Part shown: positions 43,628-52,500 of the stretch, piece by piece
Layout: each line of letters starts with the position of its first letter
How positions within the stretch are numbered: position 1 is the stretch's first letter
Source of the DNA: Dactylorhiza incarnata
Lineage: Eukaryota; Streptophyta; Magnoliopsida; Asparagales; Orchidaceae
Assembly: GCA_033032865.1 (NCBI GenBank)
Contig: JAWHQI010000267.1
Span: forward strand, 1,878,501 to 1,942,500
Reading direction: 5' to 3'
DNA length: 64,000 bases
The notes under the pieces: generated by a model
Seen by the model: the letters and a program-made list of their open reading frames with translations, nothing else
Databases searched by the model: none
What the model was told of the DNA's origin: nothing
Made by a program: the position numbers and the translations under genes

Positions 43628-44555
43628 TGTACAACCCTCATATTTCCCGAGTTGGTGTGACCCAACCCGGATGAGACCAAGACAGTGATGGTAGCCGAGA
43701 CGGTCGAGACCGGTTAAGGCAAAAAGAGGCAGGAGGAAGCGGAGGGAGCACCCGCTCCCCCCACTCCTTTCGGGCGAGTGGGAGGGGCTCTCCCACTCGC
43801 CGGCCCCCTTGGGCGAGTGGGAGGAGCCCTCCCACTCGCCGGGCGAGTGGGAGAGGCCCTCCCACTCGCCGGCCCCTTTGGGCGAGTGGGAGGAGCCCTC
43901 CCACTCGCCGGGCGAGTGGGAGAGGCCCTCCCACTCGTCGGCCCCCTTTGGGGGCGAGTGGGAGAGGCTCTCCCACTCGCCGCCCCCTTTGGGCGGGTGG
44001 GGGAGACCCTCCCACTCGCCCGGCACCCTTAGGGGAGGTAAGCAGGACCTCCCGTGAGGGGGGGAGTGGGCACCTCGAACCCCACTCGCCCCTCCTTCTG
44101 CTTTGACTGTTCATGGTCATGATCGGACTGCGGATAACAGAATTTTGGCTATTCGCAGTCCAATTTTGGCTATTCGCAGTCCATTTTTGGGAGAGTCTAT
44201 AAATAGACCCCCATGGGCACCTTGGGAAGGGTTGGATCCTACCCCCTCCCTCACGCGTGAGCAAGCACTATCCCTCCCCTCCCCTTGACGTTGAAGGTGG
44301 CCGGTGAGGTGTTCTTTAGTGCCCTCCAAGGTGCCCAGGCTCAGCATTGGCTTGGGAGGGGAAGCGCTCTAAGATCTTCCGGGTATGTGGTGGGACCTCC
44401 ACGCTGCAGCTTAAGGGGTCCGTTCGTGGACTTAGGTGTTCTTTAAGGGCAAGGTTCTTTGGTTTTTAGTGACTGGTCAAGGGTCTCGCTCAGGTCAAGT
44501 AAGGGTTAGCTGCATCCCCCTTGCGAACGTCGAAACTGGGTTACTGGTTTCAACA
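43628..44555 (+). repeat. 5' LTR of E4
   Basis: TGTACAACCC...GGTTTCAACA. A hairpin array lies at 43775-44025, a GGACTGCGGATA/GCTATTCGCAGTCC inverted pair near 44125-44165, and a TATAAATA box at 44198-44205 within the palindrome GTCTATAAATAGAC. Confidence 0.92.
43775..44025. repeat. Hairpin-unit array in E4 5' LTR
   Basis: About eight inverted units of GCGAGTGGGAG...CTCCCACTCGC, period about 30 bp with 10-bp spacers in some. Confidence 0.88.
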
Positions 44556-44556
44556 T

Positions 44557-44576
44557 TATGGTGCGGTGAGCGTGGA
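44557..44576 (+). promoter_or_regulatory. Primer-site region of E4
   Basis: TATGGTGCGGTGAGCGTGG follows the LTR end and matches the region next to the E3 5' LTR. TGG at the start fits a tRNA CCA end. The tRNA was not identified. Confidence 0.6.
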
Positions 44577-44589
44577 AGCAGCTAGTTCG

Positions 44590-45125
44590 GAAAGCTCTGG
44601 GCAAGTCTCATGGCTGGAAGCGATGAGCTGAGGGACTTACCCCTGTCAGGGAGTGCATGAAGAAAGGTGACTTCGAGGAGTTCAGGAAGTCAATCCGGGA
44701 AGTCTTGCGGTTTGCACTCCCCCCTCAGGGCGAGTACACGGCATCGCCAACACCTGTGCTCGCCTCGCCGTCTTTGATGGAGATAGAGCAAGCGTGTTGG
44801 CAAGGGAAGGGGCCAGCCTCGGAGGAAGGCTTGAGCCTTCAAGCGCAAGCACTCTTCAACAGCTCTCCTGGGGCCGGCTGCCCCGAGTGAGGGGGCAGGG
44901 AGGATGCCTCCGTCTCAACAGGAAGGGGGCGTAGTCCCTGTCCCTCATTCAACAAAAACACGGGGAGACGCCACGAAGCTACGCAGATCGGTTCCAGAGG
45001 CAAGTCTCCCACCTGCAGGTTGACCAAGGAAGCAGGAAGGACCAGGAGAAAGGAAAGGAATAAGAAGACAGAGAAAGTGGAGGAGATGATGAAAGAGATG
45101 GTCAAGGTGCATGTGACCAAGTAGG
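44590..45125 (+). pseudogene. gag remnant of E4
   Basis: A possible start MAGSDELRDLPLSG near 44610 is followed by stops. A charged segment (VEEMMKEMVKVHV) lies near 45075. Frames are broken, with no zinc knuckle or protease. The assignment is by position after the primer site. Confidence 0.4.
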
Positions 45126-45199
45126 CCCAGAGGGGCGCATTGTAATAAGCAGGTAGCTCCCCGACGATGAATGAAGAGGTTTCAGGTAACGCCTTGACT

Positions 45200-46140
45200 A
45201 AGTGTCTTGGGATAAGTGTTGAGTTCCTCTGCCTCCAGGTGAAGGTAAGCACCTAGAACGTGGGTGGGTACTCCGCTCCCATTTGGTAGTATCCCCGACT
45301 AGAGACCATTCTCCGGGCTCAGTCATGCCGGCGGATGGGAGGCTCATCGGGTCGACTCGCTACTTGGTAGCTGGACTGGGAAGGCGTTGAGTTCCTCTAC
45401 CTCCAGGTAAGCTGGGCCCCTAGGACGTGGATGGGTACTTCCGCCTCCAAGTGAATTGGGAAGGCGTTGAGTTCCTCTGCATCCAGGTGAGCTAAGCCCC
45501 TAGGACGTGGATGGGTACTTCCACCTCCAGTCAGGTTGGGAAGGCGTTGAGTTCCTCTGCCTCCAGGTGAAGGTAAGCACCTAGGACGCGGACGGGTACT
45601 TCCGCCTCCAATCGGTAAGATCCCCGACTAGAGACCATTCTCCGGGCTCACTCATGCCGGCAGATGGGAGGCTCATCGGGTCGACTCGCTACTGGGTAGC
45701 TGGACTGGGAAGGCGTTGAGTTCCTCTACCTCCAGGTAGGCTAGGCCCCTAGGACGCGGATGGGTACTTCCGCCTCCAAGTGAATTGGGAAGGCGTTGAG
45801 TTCCTCTGCATCCAGGTGAGCTAAGCCCCTAGGACGTGGATGGGTACTTCCACCTCCAGTCAGGTTGGGAAGGCGTTGAGTTCCTCTGCCTCCAGGTGAA
45901 GGTAAGCACCTAGGACGCGGACGGGTACTTCCGCCTCCAATCGGTAAGATCCCTGACTATAGACTATTCTCCAGGCTCAGTCATGCCGACAGATGGGAGG
46001 TTCATCAGGTTGACTCGCGGCGGGTAAGATTTCAAGAAGGACGATCAGTTTGGTAAGATGGTTGAATCCCTCCGCCCCTCAGTGAAGGTAAGCACCTGGG
46101 ATGTGAAATGGTCCTCTACCCCCGGTAGTTCGAGAAAGTG
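45200..46140 (+). repeat. 3' tandem-repeat region of E4, first array
   Basis: Units of about 75-80 bp with GGGAAGGCGTTGAGTTCCTC, CTCCAGGT(G/A)A and CCTAGGACG(T/C)GGA. They are arranged in a higher-order repeat of about 330 bp (45300-45620 and 45640-45960). Confidence 0.88.
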
Positions 46141-46870
46141 TTGATTTCCCTCCCCCTCCAGGTGAGCTCGGCTCCCTGGTAAGTGTGGAGTTCCCTCCCC
46201 CTCCAGGTGAGCTCGGCTCCCTGGTAGGTGTGGAGTTTCCTCCCCCTCCAGGTGAGCTCGGCTCCCTGGTAGGTGTGGAGTTTCCTCCCCCTCCAGGTGA
46301 GCTCGGCTCCCTGGTAGGTGTGGAGTTCCCTCCCCCTCCAGGTGAGCTCGGCTCCCTGGTAGGTGTGGAGTTTCCTCCCCCTCCAGGTGAGCTCGGCTCC
46401 CTGGTAGGTGTGGAGTTCCCTCCCCCTCCAGGTGAGCTCGACTCCCCAGTAGGTGTGGAGTTTCCTCCCCCTCCAGGTGAGCTCGGCTCCCTGGTAGGTG
46501 TGGAGTTTCCTCCCCCTCCAGGTGAGCTCGGCTCCCTGGTAGGTGTGGAGTTTCCTCCCCCTCCAGGTGAGCTCGGCTCCCTGGTAGGTGTGGAGTTTCC
46601 TCCCCCTCCAGGTGAGCTCGGCTCCCTGGTAGGTGTGGAGTTCCCTCCCCCTCCAGGTGAGCTCGGCTCCCTGGTAGGTGTGGAGTTTCCTCCCCCTCCA
46701 GGTGAGCTCGGCTCCCTGGTAGGTGTGGAGTTTCCTCCCCCTCCAGGTGAGCTCGGCTCCCTGGTAGGTGTGGAGTTTCCTCCCCCTCCAGGTGAGCTCG
46801 GCTCCCTGGTAGGTGTGGAGTCCCCTCCCCATCCAGGTGAGCTCGGCTCCCTGGTAGGTGTGAACTTCCC
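46141..46870 (+). repeat. Sixteen 45-bp tandem repeats in E4
   Basis: Period 45 bp, each with CCCCCTCCAGGTGAGCTCGG. The CCAGGTGAGC cores start at about 46157, 46203, 46248 and then every 45 bp to 46833. Because 45 is a multiple of 3, long open frames appear on both strands (46045-47028 minus, 46185-46904 plus). These are repeat artefacts. Confidence 0.93.
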
Positions 46871-47590
46871 ACCTTCCACCTCAGGTCGAGTTCAGCTCGA
46901 CTAGAGGTGTCGAGTCTCCCTCCACCTTCGGTCGAGCTTAGTCCGACCTCAGGTGTTGAGCTTTCTCCACCTCCTGTTGAGCTCGGCTCACCGGAGGGGT
47001 GTTTAGTGGAGAAAGGTTCGTTCCCCACCTCGGGTCGAGTTCAGCTCGACTAGAGGTGTCGAGTCTCCCTCCACCTTCGGTCGAGCTTAGTCCGACCTCA
47101 GGTGTTGAGCTTTCTCCACCTCCTGTTGAGCTCGGCTCACCGGAGGGGTGTTTAGTGGAGAAAGGTTCGTTCCCCACCTCGGGTCGAGTTCAGCTCGACT
47201 AGAGGTGTCGAGTCTCCCTCCACCTTCGGTCGAGCTTAGTCCGACCTCAGGTGTTGAGCTTTCTCCACCTCCTGTTGAGCTCGGCTCACCGGAGGGGTGT
47301 TTAGTGGAGAAAGGTTCGTTCCCCACCTCGGGTCGAGTTCAGCTCGACTAGAGGTGTCGAGTCTCCCTCCACCTTCGGTCGAGCTTGGTCCGACCTCAGG
47401 TGTTGAGCTTTCTCCACCTCCTGTTGAGCTCGGCTCACCGGAGGGGTGTTTAGTGGAGAAAGGTTCGTTCCCCACCTCGGGTCGAGTTCAGCTCGACCAG
47501 AGGTGTCGAGTCTCCCTCCACCTTCGGTCGAGCTTAGTCCGACCTCAGGTGTTGAGCTTTCTCCACCTCCAGTTAAGCTCGGCTCAAAGG
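46871..47590 (+). repeat. 149-bp tandem repeats in E4, about 4.8 copies
   Basis: Copies of GGTCGAGTTCAGCTCGACTA and GGAGGGGTGTTTAGTGGAG recur every 149 bp. They are nearly identical (only isolated substitutions seen). Confidence 0.93.
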
Positions 47591-47772
47591 AGGGGTGCGT
47601 ATAGGAGAAGGGTTTTCCCTTCGTCTCAAAGTAATTTCAGCTGAAAAGCTTGGCAGAGGTTCCCCGATAACGGATCCTTTCGTGGATTTCCCTAAGGTCC
47701 CACCCACTCGTCAAATAGGTGGGTTGGACTTTCCTTCCGAGCTTGGGGCAAGCTCGCAAGGAGCGGGGATTG

Positions 47773-48760
47773 TGTACAACCCTCATATTTCCCGAGTTGG
47801 TGTGACCCGACCCGGATGAGACCAAGACAGTGACGGTAGCCGAGACGGTCGAGACCGGTTAAGGCAAAAAGAGGTAGGAGGAAGCGGAGGGAGCACCCGC
47901 TCCCCCCACTCCTTTCGGGCGAGTGGGAGGGGCTCTCCCACTCGCCGGCCCCCTTGGGCGAGTGGGAGAGGCCCTCCCACTCGCCGGGCGAGTGGGAGAG
48001 GCCCTCCCACTCGCCGGGCGAGTGGGAGAGGCCCTCCCACTCGCCGGCCCCTTTGGGCGAGTGGGAGGAGCCCTCCCACTCGCCGGGCGAGTGGGAGAGG
48101 TCCTCCCACTCGCCGGGCGAGTGGGAGAGGCCCTCCCACTCGTCGGCCCCCTTTGGGGGCGAGTGGGAGAGGCTCTCCCACTCGCCGCCCCCTTTGGGCG
48201 GGTGGGGGAGACCCTCCCACTCGCCCGGCACCCTTAGGGGAGGTAAGCAGGACCTCCCGTGAGGGGGGGAGTGGGCACCTCGAACCCCACTCGCCCCTCC
48301 TTCTGCTTTGACTGTTCATGGTCATGATCGGACTGCGGATAACAGAATTTTGGCTATTCGCAGTCCAATTTTGGCTATTCGCAGTCCATTTTTGGGAGAG
48401 TCTATAAATAGACCCCCATGGGCACCTTGGGAAGGGTTGGATCCTACCCCCTCCCTCACGCGTGAGCAAGCACTATCCCTCCCCTCCCCTTGACGTTGAA
48501 GGTGGCCGGTGAGGTGTTCTTTAGTGCCCTCCAAGGTGCCCAGGCTCAGCATTGGCTTGGGAGGGGAAGCGCTCTAAGATCTTCCGGGTATGTGGTGGGA
48601 CCTCCACGCTGCAGCTTAAGGGGTCCGTTCGTGGACTTAGGTGTTCTTTAAGGGCAAGGTTCTTTGGTTTTTAGTGACTGGTCAAGGGTCTCGCTCAGGT
48701 CAAGTAAGGGTTAGCTGCATCCCCCTTGCGAACGTCGAAACTGGGTTACTGGTTTCAACA
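47773..48760 (+). repeat. 3' LTR of E4
   Basis: Near-identical to the 5' LTR with an expanded hairpin array at 47918-48230. Confidence 0.92.
47918..48230. repeat. Hairpin-unit array in E4 3' LTR (two units longer)
   Basis: About ten inverted units. The extra 60 bp accounts for the LTR length difference. Confidence 0.88.
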
Positions 48761-50448
48761 GCCGTGTTGGGAGTTGTTCTCAAGGCCCATAAGACCGAGG
48801 GAAGTTGCTCCACCCAGTTCCCTTTCAGGTTCTCCACCTTCTTCTTCAGCAAGTTGACGATGACTTTGTTGGCGGCCTCCACCTGCCCATTGCTTCGAGG
48901 ATGGTGGACAGAGGCAAAGCGGAGGTCGATGCCCACTTGACCGCAGAAAGTGATGAGTTCATCGCTAGCGAATTGTGGTCCGTTGTCTGTTACAATGGCA
49001 AGGGGGAGTCCGTGTCTGCAGATTATTTCCCCCCAGATGAAATTCTTTATCACCTGCGAGGTCATCTTCGCCAAGGCCTTAACCTCCACCCACTTGGAGA
49101 AATAGTCAATCATAACCAGCAAGAATCTCCTCTGACCGTTAGCCTGAGGGAATGGGCCGACCAAGTCCATCCCCCAGATGGCGAAGGGCCAGGGCGTAGT
49201 GATCGTCTTGAGCGTCTGCGCGGGTTGAAGTTGGAGCGGCGCGAAGAGTTGACACTTCTGACACTTTTTTGCAAACTCCATGGCATCCTTCCGCAGAGTC
49301 GGCCAGAAGTACCCTTGCCTTAGCACCCTCTTTTCTAGGGTCTGACTTCCCGAATGGCTCCCGCATTCTCCGGAGTGGATTTCCTCCAAGACCCTTGGAA
49401 CTTCATCTTCCGTCACGCACCTTGCTAGGAGCCCAGCCAAGGTTTTTCTGTACAGGCTTCCCTCGCGCATCACGTAGTATGCTGACTTGTACCTGAACCG
49501 CCTCTTATCTAGGTCTCCTTCCGGGAACTTGCCCGAGGTCAGGAAGGTGAGGATCGGGTCTATCCACGAGGTTCTCCGATCAATCTCCATCAACTCGCCT
49601 TCCTCGATGGATGGGCGGAACAGCTCGGTCACCGTTCCTCCTGCGCGAGGACTGTGCTTCGCCAACTGGTCCGCTCGGGCGTTCTCCTCTCTTGGAATGT
49701 GTTGAATGGAGAAGGTGTGGAACCATCCGACGAGGTCCCTAACCTTCGCCAGATACCTCTGGAGGGTTGGCTCCTTTGCTTCGAACTCCCCTCGAACCTG
49801 GGAGGCCACTACCATTGAATCTGTGAAAACCTTCACGTCCCGGATCTTCAGTTCCTTTGCCAGACGGAGCCCTGCCACCACTGCCTCATACTCGGCCTGG
49901 TTGTTGGTCACAGGGAACCGAATGTGGATCGCTTGCTCGATCCTGGTCCCATGTGGGCTGACCAGGATCACCCCTCCGCCGAGGGAACTTTTTCCCGATG
50001 CTCCATCCGCGAACAGATCCCATGCCACCAACCCGGCGGGCTCTGGCCCGTCCACTTCTTTGACGTACTCTGTCAGGAAGTCTGCTACCGCTTGTGCTTT
50101 CATCGACAACCGGGGGATGAAGCTGACATCAAACTCGCTGAGCTCCACCGACCACTTCGCCAACCTGCCCGAATGCTCTACTCCCTCCATAATGTTGCGA
50201 AGGGGATGGTCGGTCACCACCCTGATCGAGTGAGCCTGAAAATATGGGCGGAGTTTTCGGGCCGAGATGATCAAAGCAAATGCTAGCTTTTCCAGGACAG
50301 GGTACCTCAGCTCCGCCTTCTTCAGGACTCTGCTAACATAGTAGATCGACAGCTGCTTCTTCCCCTCCTCCCGGACCAGAATCGAACTCACTGCCTCGAC
50401 CCCTACTCCTAGGTAGAGAAAGAGGTCTTCCACCCCTGGAGCAAGGGG
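48761..50448 (-). pseudogene. E3 pol: RNase H, archaeal-type RNase H, integrase core
   Basis: The open minus-strand frame (about 560 codons) begins VEDLFLYLG with the Ty3 RNase H (YYVSRVL, LRPYFQAH, VVTDHPL). A second RNase H follows with FADGAS, NNQAEYEAV and VFTDS. Integrase shows the HHCC finger (KKCQKCQ) and DDE residues in WGMDLVGPF, VTDNGPQF and HHPRSNGQVEAANK. It is cut by E4 at 48760 and continues at 43622. It is separated from RT by a one-base frameshift near 50445. The second RNase H is the hallmark of the Tat lineage. Confidence 0.9.
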
Positions 50449-51593
50449 GCTCGCGTTAGTTGTTCCTTCAAGGCCTGAAAGGCTTTCTCACACTCCGGCA
50501 TCCATTCGAATTTTTGACCCTGGCGCAGGGCCTTGAAGAAAGGAGAGCACTTCTCTCCCGCCCTGGAGAGGAACCGACTCAGCCCTGCTAACTTCCCAAT
50601 CAGCCTCTGAATTTCTTTCGCGTTCTTCGGCGATTCCAACTCCAAGATGGCCTTTACCTTGTCTGGATTGGGTTCGACCCCTTCCGGGGTGAGTAGATGG
50701 CCCAAGAACTTTCCTCGACTTGCTCCAAAAACACATTTGGAAGGGTTCAGCCTCATCTTGAACCTCCGAAGGGTAGCGAAGGTCTCCACTAGGTCTTGCA
50801 GGTGGGACTCCACATCCCTGCTTTTAACCATCAAGTCATCCACGTAGACCTCTAAGTTGCGCCCCTTCTGCTCTCTGAAGACCCGATCCATCATCCTTTG
50901 ATAGGTCGCCCCCGCATTCCTCAACCCAAACGGCATCATCTTGTAACAATAACACCCATCGTCCGTGATGAACGAGACGTCCTTGACGTCGGGCGAGTGC
51001 ATTCGAATTTGATGGTAGCCAGAGAACGCGTCCAAGAAACTCATCACAGGGAATCCGACCGCTGAATCTACCAACGCATCGATCCGGGGCAACGGGTAGC
51101 AGTCTTTGGGGCATGCTTTGTTCAACATAGTGAAGTCCACACACATTCTCCACCTCCCATCTCCCTTCTTCACCATTACTACGTTTGAAACCCACCCTGG
51201 GTATTGGATTTCTTCCACGAATCCGGCCTCGAGCAGCTTCCCCACCTCCTCTCTGATAGGCCCGGCGAGGGTGGGCGACACCTTCCTCTTCTTTTGGCGA
51301 ATGGGGCGGACGTTCGGGTCGAGGTTGAGGCGATGACATGCCACGTCCGCGTCAATACCTGGCATCTCCGCGGCGCTCCATGCGAAGATGTCTATGTTCT
51401 GCTGGACACATCTTCGGATCTTCTCTTGATCTGGCCCGCTCAGCCTCCCGCTAATTCGCACCTTCTCCGGCCTTCCACTGCCGCTAATGACCCCTTTCTC
51501 AGTCACTTCCTCTGCCACCTCTAACTTGGTCAGGTCACCCAACACATGATCTGCCTCATCTGCCTCCTCCTCCCCCGTCAGCGGCCGCAACAT
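50409..51593 (-). pseudogene. E3 pol: reverse transcriptase
   Basis: The frame is open for 394 codons and starts at an ATG 96 bp from the LTR, but no gag or protease precedes it. It shows FAWSAAEMPGI, WRMCVDF, FLDAFSGYHQI, the catalytic YVDDLMVKS, and FLGHLLTPEG, and reads into the start of RNase H (FQALKEQLT). A frameshift near 50445 then ends it. RT residues look intact. Confidence 0.9.
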
Positions 51594-51664
51594 GCCGGGG
51601 GAGGCGACCTCCCCGGTTCTTTGCTTCCCGCCATGAGACTCGGCTCGGGGCTTTCCGAATTAGT

Positions 51665-51688
51665 CGCTTCCACGCTCACCGCACCAGA
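51665..51688 (-). promoter_or_regulatory. Primer-site region of E3
   Basis: Minus strand TCTGGTGCGGTGAGCGTGG directly follows the 5' LTR end at 51690. Confidence 0.6.
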
Positions 51689-51689
51689 A

Positions 51690-52495
51690 TGTTGAAACCA
51701 GTTTCCCGGTTTCAGCGTTCGAAAAGGGGGTTGCGACTAACCCTTACTTGACCTAAGCCCAGACCCTTGACCGATTGCTAGGAACTAGGAGAACTTGCCC
51801 TTGAAGAACACTTGAATCTAGAAACGAACCCCTTAAGCTTCAGCGAGGAGGTCCCACCACATACCCGGAAGATCTTAGAGCGCTTCCCCTCCCAAGCCAA
51901 TGCTGAGCCTGGGCACCTTGGAGGGCACTACGGAACACCTCACCGACCACCTTCAACGTCAAGGGGAGGGGAGGGGTAGTGCTTGCTCACGCGCGAGGGA
52001 GGGGGTAGGAACCAACCCTTCCCAAGGTGCCCATGAGGGTCTATTTATAGACTTCCCCAAAAATGGATTGCGAATAGCAAAAATCCTGCTATCCGCAGTC
52101 CAACCACGACCGCCATCGATCACGCGTGAGGGGGGGCGAGTGGGACTCGAGGTGTCTATCCCCCCCCCCCCCTCGCGGGAGGTCATACTGACCTCCCTAC
52201 CTACACCGGGCGAGTGGGGGGATCCCTCCCACTCGCCCAAATGGGGCGGCGAGTGGGAGGCCCCTCCCACTCGCTCGGCGAGTGGGAGGGCTGCTCCCAC
52301 TCGCCCGGCGAGTGGGAGGCCCCTCCCACTCGCCCGGATGAGTGGGAGAAATTCTCCCACTCCTTTCGTGGCCTCTTTTTGCCTTGGTCGGTTTCGACCG
52401 CCCCACGTGGTCGTTTTGTCCGTCCTGGCCACCCTTGCTATCTTGGCTTCATCCGGGTCGGGTCGCACCGACTCGGGAAATATGAGGGTTGTACA
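51690..52495 (-). repeat. 5' LTR of E3 (806 bp)
   Basis: Reads TGTACAACCC...TTTCAACA on the minus strand. A shorter hairpin array lies at 52207-52350, and the same TATAAATA box near 52033-52042. Confidence 0.9.
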
Positions 52496-52500
52496 ACGCC

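Larger units (their letters stand above)
43628..48760 (+). mobile_element. E4: non-autonomous LTR element of the E3 family
   Basis: LTRs at 43628-44555 (928 bp) and 47773-48760 (988 bp) are near-identical apart from two extra 30-bp hairpin units in the latter. TSD GCCGT (43623-43627 and 48761-48765) is exact. The interior shares the E3 primer-site region (TGGTGCGGTGAGCG) and 3' tandem region, but has no pol and only a gag remnant. It must rely on proteins from another copy. It is inserted in E3 integrase in the opposite orientation. Confidence 0.9.
41135..52495 (-). mobile_element. E3: Tat-lineage Ty3/gypsy element, gag-less
   Basis: Flanked by exact TSD ACGCC (41130-41134 and 52496-52500). 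Minus-strand order is 5' LTR (51690-52495), primer-site region, RT, RNase H, a second archaeal-type RNase H, integrase, a long tandem-repeat 3' region, and 3' LTR (41135-41801). The dual RNase H is typical of the Tat/Retand-type lineage. Only 96 bp separate the LTR from pol, so gag and protease are deleted. The 3' LTR lacks its U3 start. E4 is inserted in integrase. Confidence 0.9.

Noticed and set aside
46045..47028. Long minus-strand ORF of 327 codons with 15-aa repeats, plus a 239-codon ORF on the other strand
   Set aside because: Produced by 45-bp tandem repeats, which keep several frames open at once. There is no domain, and the region is the 3' non-coding part of E4.
46141..47590. Possible CRISPR-like array because of regular repeats
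   Set aside because: The repeats are head-to-tail with no unique spacers, and this is plant DNA.
41126..52500. E3 read as two separate retrotransposons in opposite orientation
   Set aside because: The pol halves are on the same strand and share the GCCGT duplication around E4, so one element was split by another.
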